DNA from: Algoriphagus yeomjeoni
Lineage (GTDB): Bacteria > Bacteroidota > Bacteroidia > Cytophagales > Cyclobacteriaceae
Reading direction: 5' to 3'
Assembly (NCBI RefSeq): GCF_003259505.1
Contig: NZ_QLLK01000001.1
Coordinates: 124,001 to 188,000, forward strand
Length of the DNA stretch: 64,000 bases
Part shown: positions 1-10,108 of the stretch, in pieces
How the letters are laid out: every line of letters starts with the position of its first letter
Position numbering within the stretch: position 1 is the first letter of the stretch
Position numbers and translations under genes: made by a program
Notes under the pieces: generated by a model
What the model saw: only the letters and a program-made list of their open reading frames with translations
Told to the model about the DNA's origin: nothing
The model's database searches: none

Positions 1-945
1 ACAGAATTCAAACTGGAAAGAACAGAAAAAGTGAAGCGGACTACAGCTATTTTACTAGAAGAAACCATAGAAGAACTGGAGCAAAAAAGAAAGGCTATAG
101 AAGAAACAAATTCAGCACTTGAAAATTCCTTGAAAGAACTGAAAGCTGCCCAAGCCCAACTTATCCAATCCGAGAAGATGGCTTCGCTGGGTGAGTTGAC
201 TGCCGGTATCGCCCACGAGATCCAGAATCCGCTGAATTTTGTGAATAACTTCTCTGAAGTCAGCGACGAACTTATAGATGAAATGAATGAAGAACTTGAG
301 AAAGGCGATCTAGAAGAAGTAAGGTTCATCGCGGCGGACCTCAAGGAAAATCTCTCCAAAATCAACCATCACGGCAAGCGGGCTGATGCCATCGTCAAGG
401 GAATGTTGGAACACTCCAAATCTGGAACCGGTACAAAAGAATCTACGAATCTCAACAAGCTGGTTAAGGAATTTACTCAATTAGCCTATAGCAGTCAGCA
501 AGCCAAAAACAAAGATTTTAAAGTTGATCTAACTTTTATTCTTGATCCAAACATTCCTTCCTTAGAAGTGATCCCTTCCGACATCGGAAAGGTTATGTTG
601 AATTTGGTGAATAATGCTTTTTACGCATGTGCTGAGCGAAGTCGAAGTGCAGTAAATGAAAAGTCAAAACAGGAAGGAGAAGAATATAAACCCGAGGTAT
701 TCATCAGTTCGAAAAAATCTGAAAATGGAATTGAGATTTCAGTCCAAGATAATGGCTCCGGTATCCCGGATTCCATCAAAGACAAAATCTTTCAGCCTTT
801 CTTTACGACAAAACCAACCGGCTCCGGTACAGGCTTAGGATTGTCTTTGAGTTATGATATCGTGAAGGCGCATGGAGGTAAATTCAGGGTAGAATCAATT
901 GCAGGAGAAGGATCTACTTTTTTCATGCAATTGCCACTGCAGTAA
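1..945 (+). CDS. Sensor histidine kinase, C-terminal part (5' truncated by window edge)
   Basis: The reading frame is open from base 1, so the true start lies upstream and the GTG at 31 is probably internal. What remains is a coiled-coil linker (about residues 10-55 of the fragment), a HisKA dimerisation domain with the H-box motif [12 protein letters not shown] (phospho-His codon at 214), then a HATPase_c domain with N box ([10 protein letters not shown]), G1 box (DNGSGIP), F box (FQPFFTTKP) and G2 box ([12 protein letters not shown]). It closely resembles the C-terminal half of the kinase at 7817-9979, so the missing N-terminus may also be TPR repeats plus one membrane segment; that is inference. 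No receiver domain follows and no response regulator is adjacent. A short dispersed repeat core lies in frame at 634-647. Confidence 0.93.
   Translation, partial: TEFKLERTEKVKRTTAILLEETIEELEQKRKAIEETNSALENSLKELKAAQAQLIQSEKMASLGELTAGIAHEIQNPLNFVNNFSEVSDELIDEMNEELEKGDLEEVRFIAADLKENLSKINHHGKRADAIVKGMLEHSKSGTGTKESTNLNKLVKEFTQLAYSSQQAKNKDFKVDLTFILDPNIPSLEVIPSDIGKVMLNLVNNAFYACAERSRSAVNEKSKQEGEEYKPEVFISSKKSENGIEISVQDNGSGIPDSIKDKIFQPFFTTKPTGSGTGLGLSLSYDIVKAHGGKFRVESIAGEGSTFFMQLPLQ
631..652 (+). repeat. REP-like repeat core inside the kinase coding sequence
   Basis: The 14-nt core GAGCGAAGTCGAAG (634-647) occurs identically at 17173-17186 in the non-coding region by pnuC. Here it is in frame and encodes the run ERSRS in a loop of the HATPase domain. 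The related kinase at 7817-9979 has different residues at the same place, so the loop tolerates variation. Confidence 0.5.
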
Positions 946-1432
946 TTTCCAGGTATTCAAACTAGAGGCAAGAATTTCTATTGTTTAGCCATTAGCTCAC
1001 CTAGATCCTTAAAGTATCAATAGTAACTAACTGGCCTTCAATTGTGTCGAATCTATATAAGAATTAGCTTTTTGTTTAAATGTGAAAAAACTTCACCCTC
1101 TGTACAATTTAGTTTTTTGTTAGAATAATAATTTTTAATAACAAAATAGTCATATAAAAATTAATCTCGGTTATAATAGTTAAAGTTTATAGTACAGAAT
1201 GAATTAATTCTTACGAGCCATGGCTTTTTAAAATCTAAAAATTATTCATAATCATTTGATCTTTAATATTATATGTATTCTTTTTTGACTATTTTAGACA
1301 TACTAATTGTTGGTACCATTCTGCCTATAACAGAAGGTAAAAGTAGTTTTTGATACTTTTTATTTGATTTTAGATTCTATCAAAAACCATATCATTTCTG
1401 ATTAAATTTTAATTCTTTAAACTTTACATGCC
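946..1432. other. AT-rich intergenic region, no gene seen
   Basis: A 487-bp region between the kinase stop and the protease start. It is very AT-rich and carries no convincing ORF, RNA gene or perfect hairpin with a T-run. It presumably holds the promoter and leader of the large protease gene. I could not find a clear match to the Bacteroidetes -7 element TAnnTTTG. Confidence 0.5.
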
Positions 1433-4400
1433 ATGATGCAAAAGTTAATTCCTATCACTAAGGGGTTTGTTTTTCTTTTATTACTCTTATCAAATTTCAC
1501 ACTTGCCCAAAATGTAAAATTGGAACAAGGCCAAAATGGCGGATTTGATAGTGACCCTGTAAGCCCCGTAAACTGGTCCTCTGGAAATTCAAATTCAGGA
1601 AATAGCCATTTCTACGAAGGACAATCCATTCCGTATCGTCTTATTGTTTCAAAATTAAAACCGGGTACTCATACGGTTGAAATTGAATGGGATACAAGTA
1701 AGGACACCAAATACGCGATCGACTATATCACTAGTTTTGATAGAATTTGTGAAGCGGTCATTCCCCAGTCTGGAATCCCAAATTATATCGCAATTCCAAC
1801 TCCTGATGGGGCTCCGCAGCCTTTAGCAAGCTTTAATGAACTCTCCGCCTTAGAAAAGAGAATGGCTATTTATGGAGGTACATTTAAAGATATTAAGTAT
1901 GTGCTTCAGGAGAAAAGTTCATCAACAAGCACCATCACAAGATTAAGTATAACCTTCTCAGCCGATGGTGAAAATGGGGCAAATAACACAGTAATTATTG
2001 CTTGGGGAGGTCATATCGCCAAAGCACAAGATTGGGGAGATGGAAATTCAGCTTCCAGCATAAACGGTTCACCATACCATACCAGAGTGGTCTCTATTAA
2101 TGGAAAGTCTGCTGGTAGTCAAAGTGTTTCTGTTCAAGCTACATCAGAAGTAATTGACTTTGATACCGAATGCACAATTAAGGGAGAGACTGAGGTTTGT
2201 GCTGGATCCTCTGCTACCTATACAGTACCAGCTGGATCACTTTCATACGTTTGGTCTTTAAGTGGAGAAGGACAAATAATTTCTGGAGAAGGCTCTAATT
2301 CAATTACTGTAAACTGGACTGGATCCGGCACTGTGTCAGTTAAAATCGACAACATTGGTGCCTGCGCTCCTACCGAATGTACCCTTGGTGTCAGCTTGAT
2401 TACCCCTCCAGATATTTCAGTCGTGGATGCTGTACTTTGTAGTGCAGAAAATGGAGGAAACACAACCATCGCAAATCTGAATGATTTTGTAAGTGTAGAT
2501 AATGGAGACTTGATATTTACCCGGAATGGTCAAATCATTGAAACTCCAGAATCTATTTTAGTGACTGATGGTGATGAAATTGAAGTTTCCGTAGAAGGAA
2601 ATTGTGGTAGCACAGAAAGTTTCACCGTAACGGTGAACGATCGTCAAATTTTCGGGATTTGTAGCCAAGGAAAAGTATATGAGCTGATTGGTTCTGAATT
2701 AAGTGCGCTGCATGAAATCTTCAATCAAGGACAGGTTGTAGAATCAAACGAAGTATTTTATATCGATGGAAATGAAGTCCTGATCGAAGTAATTTACATG
2801 AAAGATAAGTTTGGCGAAGCTAAAACGATTCTTGAAAATTTGGGATTTGTCACTCCTACAGAAGATGAACTAAAGCAAGACCCTAATTCTTTGATTATTG
2901 CTGGGTTTTTCCCAATAGAAAAGCTGTTGGAATTAAATCAATTCCCTGAAGCCATCAATCACGTCAGACCTGCTATTCCTCCAGTTCCCAATAAAGGCGC
3001 TACGACGACTCAAGGTGACCGGGTCATGCGTTCCAATTTAGTAAGAGCAGGATATTCGCATTTTGAAGGGGATCAGCCTATAGACGGAACAGGCATAAAA
3101 ATCGGAGTTTTTTCAGATAGTTATGCTACCCGCACAGATGCTGGAGTCAATACCTTAGCTAATGATATATCGAATGGAGATTTACCTGCGAGCACGTATT
3201 TTTTAAGAGATATGCCAAGTCGATTTGGGACTGGTACTGACGAAGGACGTGCAATGATGCAGATTATTCATGATGTCGCTCCCGGCGCCGAACTTGGTTT
3301 CAGAACCGGGGTTCTAACGGCAGGTGATTTTGCGCAAGGAATTAGAGATATGGCAGTAGCGGGAAGTGATATTTTAGTGGACGATATATCCTATATGACT
3401 GAGCCAATATTCAGTGATGGTAAAGTGGCAAAAGCTGTAAATGAAGTCACTGCAAATGGAGTATCCTACTTCACTTCTGCAGGAAATTTCGGAAGCAAAA
3501 GTTTTGAAGGGTTATTCACTCCTACTACTGATCCAAACATTCAATTGCCATTGAATAGTGGCACTTGGGAAGGTGGCCGCGTGCACCAATTTAGTAATGG
3601 AAGTACAACCCAGTCGATTAACGTCTTCCCAGGTCAAAATGGTCCTGCAGTATATATGATAGCTCTACAGTGGGATGATCCTTTGTATTCAATTGACCAG
3701 ACTGGTAGCTTGTATGATCTTGATATTTATCTAAAAGACTACGGAGTTCCTTTGTTCGGTTTCAATAGAAATAATGCAAATGGCGACCCTATAGAAATTC
3801 TTTCCTTTACTGTTTCTCAACCTACCACCATAGAGCTTTTGATAGCTAGGGAGTGTGAAAGCTGTCTTGACATGGAAACCAACCTGGGTATTAAGTTCAA
3901 GTATATTGTTTATCGAGGTGAGCTCGACCCAAATGATCCAAATGGAATCAATGCTTCCACAATTGTAGGGCATGCTAATTCGGAAGGGGCCATGACTGTG
4001 GGAGCTGTGCTTTATGCCAACACTTCAGTTTTTGGATTTGATTCTGACTTGGTTCCTAGCGGAACTGACCCTTTTACAGTTGCCACATTCTCCTCACGGG
4101 GAGGAACAACCACCAACGGTGTAGTTAGAAGTAAGCCGGATTTTACAGCGCCAAATGGAGTGAATACAACCGTAAACTTTGGAGCGCCAAATCTGGAGGG
4201 AGATGATTTTCCAAACTTCTATGGAACTTCAGCTGCAGCTCCGCATGCTGCCGCAATTGCTGCCTTGGTGAAACAGGCACGTGTAAAATATTATCCTGAA
4301 AGCAAACCCACAGATTGGGTTGGAGATGTAGGAACTAGTTTGCCGGAAGACATTCGCAGAGTCCTTAAATCTACCGCTGAAGACATGCATGAATCCGGAG

Positions 4401-7400
4401 TTGATTTCAAATCTGGGTCAGGCCTTGTAAGGGCGGACAAAGCTTTGCTCACACTCGCCGCTCCTAATCCAGACAACATTGAATTGGTTTATGATGAGGG
4501 TATAAATCCTGGAGAGGTAGAATTTAAATTGATTATAACAGGGACAAATCTCTATGAAGGATCAAATGTTTATTTGAGAGAAGAACAACTGATTGCTGTT
4601 TATGGAGTTGATGAATTTGGAGCAGGCTATTTGGAAGTAACAGTGCCTACTTTTGAAGGAAATCCAGGCGTCACGGTGGTAAATAATGCCATTTCTGATA
4701 GTGAACTGGATGGAGGAACTGCAGGACCGGAGTATTTCTTTGATATAGTCAAAAAGACAATTGCCATCAGAGCAGATGATGTGACAAAGAAGTTTGCCCA
4801 AGTTATTGAGCCATTTACTGCGAGCGTGTATGAACGAGTGGATAACGATTGGGAGTTAAGTGAATTGACTTTAGAAGAGGTAGGTCTTACCCTTGATCCT
4901 GAAAATACAGATCCTTCTTTAGAGCTAGTCAGCCTTAATAGCCCGATCAGTGGAGATTTGGCTGAAGTTGGGACGTATATTATTACAGCCTCTCACGCTC
5001 CAACAAGTTATACTTTCTCAGATTTCTATAATTATGTAGGCGTTTTACAGGAAGATGAGACTCTTTTTTATGACGGTACAAATGATGCCTTTGGAAATTA
5101 TGGCCCGGGAATTATTACAGTGGAAGCACTGCCAATTTCCATCAAACCTGTTGATTTGGTTGACGAACTTGCCGTGGAATATGGTGAGTCAATCAGTGAT
5201 GCTATAGAATTTGAAGTCATTATTCCTGAAGACCTAATTGAATTTGAAGGCATAGTAAAAATAAATGACGTCCAAGGTTTAAAAAACAGCATTCTTGCAG
5301 AGTACATTGAGGATCTGGAATTAGCTAAAAGAGATGGAGATAACAGCCTCCCTCTGGGTATTTTTAACGGCAGGATAATTATCAATAAGGACAGCTTTAT
5401 CAACAAAAGCTTCATGGTCAGTGGACGAACCATTGTCAATGCTAGATCCATAATTAATGCAAGAACTATCCTGAACGGCAGGCCAATCATTAATTCCGCA
5501 TTCGATGTGCCGGGGGATGCCTTCCTTGATTACTTAGAAGATCCGCTAAATCAAGAACTGAAATCCGTGAGCATAAATGGAAGGCCTATCATCAATGCTA
5601 GAACAATGATTAACGCACGAACCTTGATCAATGGAAGAGTCATCATCAATGGTCGTGTCATCATCAATGCGCGAACGCTGATAAATGGTAGAACGATCAT
5701 TAATTCAAGAACGATCATCAACAGCACTGGAGGAGAAGAAGAAGCGGAAAACAATAGCCTTGTAATTTTTGGTGAAGCTGATCTGGAATTGGCTGAGGAA
5801 GGTGAAAACGCTGAAATAGGTAAATACTATGATTTTGGGGAAGAAATTGGTGAGAATGATACTGATTTCAATCTTGAATTCTTCTCAGTAAATATGGTCA
5901 CAGGAACAGATGTAGGAAATCACTTCATAATCCCAGGAACATTTGAATCCCGAAACTTTATTTCATCTTACTTGCCTGCCGATCTTACGATCACTCCTGC
6001 TCCATTAACTGCCACTACTTCTGCAGAGCCAGCCTTAATTAATTATGGTGATGAAGCCCCAGGATATAATACCGAGTTTGATGGGTTTAAGATTAGCACC
6101 ACTTTCCTTGATCCTGATGGAGTAGAAGTAACTCTCGAAGACAGCGAGGAATCTGTAATTAGCTCGATTTCCTATTCACTGCTTAAAAATGAAGTGTCGT
6201 ATGAAAGTAGTGGTATAATCAACGCCGGAATTTATGAGATTGACCCAACAATTACTTTTGTTGATCCTTCAAACTACAGCGTTGAAGCCATTACCAAAGG
6301 CTTGCTGACCGTAGAAAAAGCAACTCCAACGGTAACTGTGACTGGAGGAAGGTTTGAATACAACGAAGGTCCAATTGAGGCAACAGCTTCAGCATATGGA
6401 ATCGGTGGAGAAGAAGATGTTTTAGATCCTGCATTACTCACGATAGAATATGTGGGTGTTGGTGAAACCAGTTATGGTCCTACTTCTTTTGCACCTATTT
6501 TCCCGGGCACCTACCAAGTAGTAGCAACCTTTATTGGCAATGAAAATTATAATCCAACACGTTCAGAAGCTCAAGCATTGCTGATCGTTGGTTGCATCAA
6601 TGAGGCTCCGGTGATTGGAGATTTTGAAACGGCAATGGGAGCTGGAAATACAAGTAATCCAGCAACTATTAAAAGGCCTGCAAATACGAAAGTCGGTGAT
6701 TTGTTGATCGTAGGATTGATGATTGAAAAAGGCGAAGGCCCTTCTGTCAACCCACTTGACAAAGATTGGGTTCTCATCAATCGAGTGAACCAAGAGAATC
6801 AAGTGGCAATGCTTACTTTCTACAAAATAGTGAAGGATAATAATGAACCGGAGAACTATGAATTCAGAATCAATCAAGCTCCAAAATGGACGATGGGTAT
6901 TACTCGAGTAACTGGAGCAGATGTAGCGCATCCTGATGGTCCAATTGCAGCATTTAGCGGTGCTTCCGGAGCTCCAGGATTAACTGCTACGGCCCCGTCA
7001 CTTACTACTATTGATTGCAACTCCATGGTAATGTTATTCTATTCCAATAAGAAAAACTCAACATGGACAGCACCAGCAGGTACTATAGAAGTTTACGATG
7101 ATCCTAATAATCAACAAGGCTTAACTTCTAACATGATGTCCTACTTTATTCAAAGTGAACCAGGCGCAACTGGTGATTTAAGCGCCACGGCTACTGAGAG
7201 TGAGCAATGGGTTTCTCAAGGAATAGTGATCCGTCCAATGGTTTCAAGCTTTGAAAATGCCAGAAAGGTCACTGTGTTAAACCAAACGAATACGGAGATA
7301 GTATTATCTGAGGGAATTGAAAAACTACTGGAGGAAGAGATCGATACTCGCACACAGTTAATAGCATATCCTAATCCTGTAAGAGACATACTCAATCTTA

Positions 7401-7609
7401 ACCTAAACGGCCTGGTTACTGAAGAGCCATCTGATTTCTCTTTAATTATTCTGGATGCAATGGGGAGAGTTCAGCATTTGCCAAAAACCTGGTTTGAAAA
7501 TGAAAATCGACTTCAATTAGACTTCTCACGAATGCATCAAGGTCTTTATATTATTCACGTCAATACTTTGATAGGAATTAAATCCGTCAACGTGATTAAA
7601 GAGCCCTAA
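1433..7609 (+). CDS. Large secreted S8/S53-like serine protease with MBG-like domains and T9SS sorting domain
   Basis: 2058 aa. Residues 1-25 form a signal peptide ending at LAQ. The protease domain spans about residues 530-1015. The Asp is D562 (GVFSDSY) and the Ser is S933 (GTSAAAPHAAA). Where classical subtilases have HGT there is DEGRAMM (D603, E604) before IIHDVAPGA, so Glu probably replaces the catalytic His as in sedolisin-like (S53-like) subtilases. C-terminal to this are several MBG-type beta domains, for example APLTATTSAEPALINYGDEAP around residue 1524, one carrying a long N-x-R hexapeptide array. The last ~80 residues, beginning near LIAYPNPVRD, match a type A T9SS sorting domain. 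It is therefore expected to be exported by Sec and then secreted or surface-anchored by T9SS. A terminator follows at 7632. The substrate is unknown. Confidence 0.9.
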   Translation: MMQKLIPITKGFVFLLLLLSNFTLAQNVKLEQGQNGGFDSDPVSPVNWSSGNSNSGNSHFYEGQSIPYRLIVSKLKPGTHTVEIEWDTSKDTKYAIDYITSFDRICEAVIPQSGIPNYIAIPTPDGAPQPLASFNELSALEKRMAIYGGTFKDIKYVLQEKSSSTSTITRLSITFSADGENGANNTVIIAWGGHIAKAQDWGDGNSASSINGSPYHTRVVSINGKSAGSQSVSVQATSEVIDFDTECTIKGETEVCAGSSATYTVPAGSLSYVWSLSGEGQIISGEGSNSITVNWTGSGTVSVKIDNIGACAPTECTLGVSLITPPDISVVDAVLCSAENGGNTTIANLNDFVSVDNGDLIFTRNGQIIETPESILVTDGDEIEVSVEGNCGSTESFTVTVNDRQIFGICSQGKVYELIGSELSALHEIFNQGQVVESNEVFYIDGNEVLIEVIYMKDKFGEAKTILENLGFVTPTEDELKQDPNSLIIAGFFPIEKLLELNQFPEAINHVRPAIPPVPNKGATTTQGDRVMRSNLVRAGYSHFEGDQPIDGTGIKIGVFSDSYATRTDAGVNTLANDISNGDLPASTYFLRDMPSRFGTGTDEGRAMMQIIHDVAPGAELGFRTGVLTAGDFAQGIRDMAVAGSDILVDDISYMTEPIFSDGKVAKAVNEVTANGVSYFTSAGNFGSKSFEGLFTPTTDPNIQLPLNSGTWEGGRVHQFSNGSTTQSINVFPGQNGPAVYMIALQWDDPLYSIDQTGSLYDLDIYLKDYGVPLFGFNRNNANGDPIEILSFTVSQPTTIELLIARECESCLDMETNLGIKFKYIVYRGELDPNDPNGINASTIVGHANSEGAMTVGAVLYANTSVFGFDSDLVPSGTDPFTVATFSSRGGTTTNGVVRSKPDFTAPNGVNTTVNFGAPNLEGDDFPNFYGTSAAAPHAAAIAALVKQARVKYYPESKPTDWVGDVGTSLPEDIRRVLKSTAEDMHESGVDFKSGSGLVRADKALLTLAAPNPDNIELVYDEGINPGEVEFKLIITGTNLYEGSNVYLREEQLIAVYGVDEFGAGYLEVTVPTFEGNPGVTVVNNAISDSELDGGTAGPEYFFDIVKKTIAIRADDVTKKFAQVIEPFTASVYERVDNDWELSELTLEEVGLTLDPENTDPSLELVSLNSPISGDLAEVGTYIITASHAPTSYTFSDFYNYVGVLQEDETLFYDGTNDAFGNYGPGIITVEALPISIKPVDLVDELAVEYGESISDAIEFEVIIPEDLIEFEGIVKINDVQGLKNSILAEYIEDLELAKRDGDNSLPLGIFNGRIIINKDSFINKSFMVSGRTIVNARSIINARTILNGRPIINSAFDVPGDAFLDYLEDPLNQELKSVSINGRPIINARTMINARTLINGRVIINGRVIINARTLINGRTIINSRTIINSTGGEEEAENNSLVIFGEADLELAEEGENAEIGKYYDFGEEIGENDTDFNLEFFSVNMVTGTDVGNHFIIPGTFESRNFISSYLPADLTITPAPLTATTSAEPALINYGDEAPGYNTEFDGFKISTTFLDPDGVEVTLEDSEESVISSISYSLLKNEVSYESSGIINAGIYEIDPTITFVDPSNYSVEAITKGLLTVEKATPTVTVTGGRFEYNEGPIEATASAYGIGGEEDVLDPALLTIEYVGVGETSYGPTSFAPIFPGTYQVVATFIGNENYNPTRSEAQALLIVGCINEAPVIGDFETAMGAGNTSNPATIKRPANTKVGDLLIVGLMIEKGEGPSVNPLDKDWVLINRVNQENQVAMLTFYKIVKDNNEPENYEFRINQAPKWTMGITRVTGADVAHPDGPIAAFSGASGAPGLTATAPSLTTIDCNSMVMLFYSNKKNSTWTAPAGTIEVYDDPNNQQGLTSNMMSYFIQSEPGATGDLSATATESEQWVSQGIVIRPMVSSFENARKVTVLNQTNTEIVLSEGIEKLLEEEIDTRTQLIAYPNPVRDILNLNLNGLVTEEPSDFSLIILDAMGRVQHLPKTWFENENRLQLDFSRMHQGLYIIHVNTLIGIKSVNVIKEP
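5360..5725 (+). repeat. Hexapeptide-encoding array (consensus [IV]-I-N-[AGS]-R-[TPV]) in two blocks
   Basis: Block 1 (about 5360-5496) and block 2 (about 5570-5725) encode tandem six-residue units such as INGRPI, INARTM, INARTL, INGRVI and INSRTI. They are separated by about 24 unrelated residues (FDVPGDAFLDYL and neighbours). Synonymous codons differ from unit to unit (aatggaagg, aatgctaga, aacgcacga, aatggtcgt). This means the array is old and selected at protein level, not a recent DNA expansion. It lies within a protein that otherwise consists of MBG-type beta domains. Confidence 0.85.
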
Positions 7610-7631
7610 ATAATTGAGAAATACCTTTTTT

Positions 7632-7670
7632 AGAAACGTATGGAATAGTATTTCATACGTTTCTTTTCTT
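7632..7670 (+). terminator. Intrinsic terminator after the protease gene
   Basis: Perfect 11-bp arms AGAAACGTATG (7632-7642) and CATACGTTTCT (7654-7664) with an 11-nt loop, followed by a T-rich tail. It lies 23 bp past the stop codon. Confidence 0.75.
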
Positions 7671-7816
7671 AAATTAAATCCCATAATACCCTCATAAACA
7701 AATTGTTCTTATGAGATTTGATTATTTTTAATAAAAGGTAGCGTTTTGCCGACAGTGGAAAAAAAGAGCATTGCCAATCTGGACAAAGCCTACTAGTAAG
7801 CAATTAAAAAGTTGAT

Positions 7817-9979
7817 ATGAATAGAAATTTGACTGTCAATAAGTACTTCTTTATAATACTGTTTTATTTTTCTCTAGTAAATGAAAGTGAAGCACAAACT
7901 TCTCGGGTAGATAGCCTAGTAGTCGCTATTGGAGAGTCAAAAGAAGACAGTTTAAAAGTTAAGCATTATTTAGATTTAGGATTAGAACTTTTGGGCACTG
8001 AAATAACTGATGCCATCGATTATTTTGAAAAGGCCATCCAATTATCAACTGAAATAAAATATAACAAGGGATTGGCGGATGGCTTCAATTCCAAGGGAAG
8101 GGCCTATGCCCAACTAGGCAGCTTTCAAGAAGCTATTTTAGCTTTTCAGGAAGCCCTCAAGGTGTATAGAGAGCTTCAAAACAAAACCGGTGAAGCCAAT
8201 ATTCTCAGCAATCTAGGTTCGATTTATTACATGCTTGGCAATAATACCAAGGCATTAGAGCTTCATTTTGAATCCCTTAAAATTTCTGAGCAGCTTGACA
8301 ACAAATTAAGAATAGGGACTTCTCTCAATAACATAGGGACTGTTTATAGCAAGAACAACAATACCATAAATGAGGCCTTGACTAACTTTAAAAGGTCGCT
8401 TGAGGTATTTGAAGAGATTAACCTAGAGTCTGGTATGGCCATAGCAGCCATGAATATAGGAGAGGTTTACTTTTTGGAATCTAACTATGATTCAGCCACC
8501 AATTATCATGAGGTAGCTCTGGCACTTTGCGATGGAACCATCGATGCAACGTTCCCACTGACGCAGCTTGGCGAGATTAATTCAATTCTGGGAGATTTCA
8601 ATAAAGCCTATGCATTTCATGAAAGGGCAATTGAAATTTCGGAGAAGTCTGATGCAAAATTTGAATTAACCCAGAGCCTAATAGGCTTAGCCAAAACACA
8701 GAAATTACAGCAGAATTATCCAGGAGCAATTGGCAGTCTAGAGGAAGCAGAAGTCCTGGCCATAGAGATCGATGCAAAAAACGAATTGGTGGAGATTTAT
8801 CAAAACTTGGCAGAATCCTATGCCTTGGCTGGAAATTATAAGGCAGCATATGAAAATGAAGTAAATGTTAAATCTGTAAAGGAAATTATTGCAAAGACCA
8901 GTACAGAAAAAATGATTCAGCAGCTTCAATTCGAATTTCAGCTGGATAAAAAAGAAGCTGAAATAGAGATTCTACAGAAAGATAAAGACCTGAAAAACGC
9001 TGCTGTTTTTAACCAAAGGATCATAATAATAGCTTCATTAGTGGCTTTAATTTTGTTTGTTATCATAAGTATCTATCTCTATAGAAACAACCTTGGAAAG
9101 CAAAAAGCAAATCGATTGCTTCATTTCCAAAAGGAAGAGATTCGAGCTCAACGAGAGATCGCAGAATCAGCTTATGACAAATTAATATCCACCCAAGCCC
9201 TACTTATTCAGTCCGAAAAAATGGCCTCTCTTGGAGAACTCACGGCCGGAATAGCTCATGAGATTCAGAATCCTCTGAATTTTGTAAATAATTTTTCAGA
9301 ATTAAGTGCTGAATTAGTAGAGGAAATGAACGAGGAATTAGAGAAAGGAGAAATAGATGAGGCAAAAGCTATTGGCAAAGACTTAAAAGCAAACCTTTAT
9401 AAGATCAACTCGCATGGCAAGCGAGCTGATTCCATAGTCAAAGGCATGCTCGAGCACAGCCGAACAAATTCCGGTGAAAAAAGTCTGACCGATATCAATA
9501 CCCTAGCGGATGAATTCCTACGTCTTTCTTACCATGGAATCCGTGCCAAAGACAAAAGCTTCAACTCAGACTTTAAGTTGGAACTAGATCCTTTGATCCC
9601 TAAAATAAATATCATTGGAAAGGACATTGGAAGAGTGATTCTTAACTTAGTAAACAATGCTTTCTACGCATGTGCGGAACGGCGTAAAAGTTCGGATAAA
9701 GATGGAGCCGATGATTACCATCCTATGGTAATAGTCTCTACCAAACAATCTCTCAACGGGGTAGAGCTCTCCGTCAAAGACAACGGAAATGGTATCCCCG
9801 ATTCTATTAAAGAAAAAATCTTCCAACCTTTCTTTACGACCAAGCCTACTGGAAAAGGTACTGGATTAGGTTTGAGCCTGAGCTATGATATTGTTAAAGC
9901 CCATGGAGGGGATTTTCGGGTGCAAAGCAGCGTAGGCAAAGGCACAGAAATGACGATCTTTTTACCAATAGAAGAATAA
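7817..9979 (+). CDS. TPR-containing membrane sensor histidine kinase
   Basis: 720 aa. An N-terminal signal segment (about 1-26) is followed by tandem TPR repeats (about 35-350, with typical A-x-x-x-F/Y helix pairs such as [16 protein letters not shown]). One transmembrane helix (about 395-415, [20 protein letters not shown]) and a coiled coil come next, then HisKA with H481 in [12 protein letters not shown] and HATPase_c with DNGNGIP and [12 protein letters not shown]. The layout predicts a periplasmic TPR sensor and a cytoplasmic kinase. There is no receiver domain and no adjacent response regulator, so it is an orphan kinase. Its catalytic half is highly similar to that of the gene at 1-945, and the two flank the large T9SS protease. 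The start is ATG at 7817 after an A-rich leader. Confidence 0.93.
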   Translation: MNRNLTVNKYFFIILFYFSLVNESEAQTSRVDSLVVAIGESKEDSLKVKHYLDLGLELLGTEITDAIDYFEKAIQLSTEIKYNKGLADGFNSKGRAYAQLGSFQEAILAFQEALKVYRELQNKTGEANILSNLGSIYYMLGNNTKALELHFESLKISEQLDNKLRIGTSLNNIGTVYSKNNNTINEALTNFKRSLEVFEEINLESGMAIAAMNIGEVYFLESNYDSATNYHEVALALCDGTIDATFPLTQLGEINSILGDFNKAYAFHERAIEISEKSDAKFELTQSLIGLAKTQKLQQNYPGAIGSLEEAEVLAIEIDAKNELVEIYQNLAESYALAGNYKAAYENEVNVKSVKEIIAKTSTEKMIQQLQFEFQLDKKEAEIEILQKDKDLKNAAVFNQRIIIIASLVALILFVIISIYLYRNNLGKQKANRLLHFQKEEIRAQREIAESAYDKLISTQALLIQSEKMASLGELTAGIAHEIQNPLNFVNNFSELSAELVEEMNEELEKGEIDEAKAIGKDLKANLYKINSHGKRADSIVKGMLEHSRTNSGEKSLTDINTLADEFLRLSYHGIRAKDKSFNSDFKLELDPLIPKINIIGKDIGRVILNLVNNAFYACAERRKSSDKDGADDYHPMVIVSTKQSLNGVELSVKDNGNGIPDSIKEKIFQPFFTTKPTGKGTGLGLSLSYDIVKAHGGDFRVQSSVGKGTEMTIFLPIEE

Positions 9980-10108
9980 GCAACCAGATTGATCCGCTCT
10001 TGAAAACCTTAGAAAAATCAATTCAAAAGTACTTTTTCAATTAGATATACAGAAATTTCAAGTATTCCTTGCCATTTTTACTCTACACAACCTAAAGTGA
10101 TCCGAATA

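Noticed and set aside
31..945. Kinase at the left edge read as a complete 304-aa gene from GTG
   Set aside because: The frame stays open to base 1 and the product lacks any sensor part; it is the end of a longer gene.
5098..5490. 130-aa open frame on the minus strand opposite the protease repeat region
   Set aside because: It is the mirror image of the N-x-R hexapeptide array, low in complexity, and has no start context or independent features.
5360..5725. 18-bp periodic DNA that could suggest a CRISPR or DNA minisatellite
   Set aside because: Units are contiguous with no spacers, codons differ between units and the frame is kept; it is a protein-level repeat.
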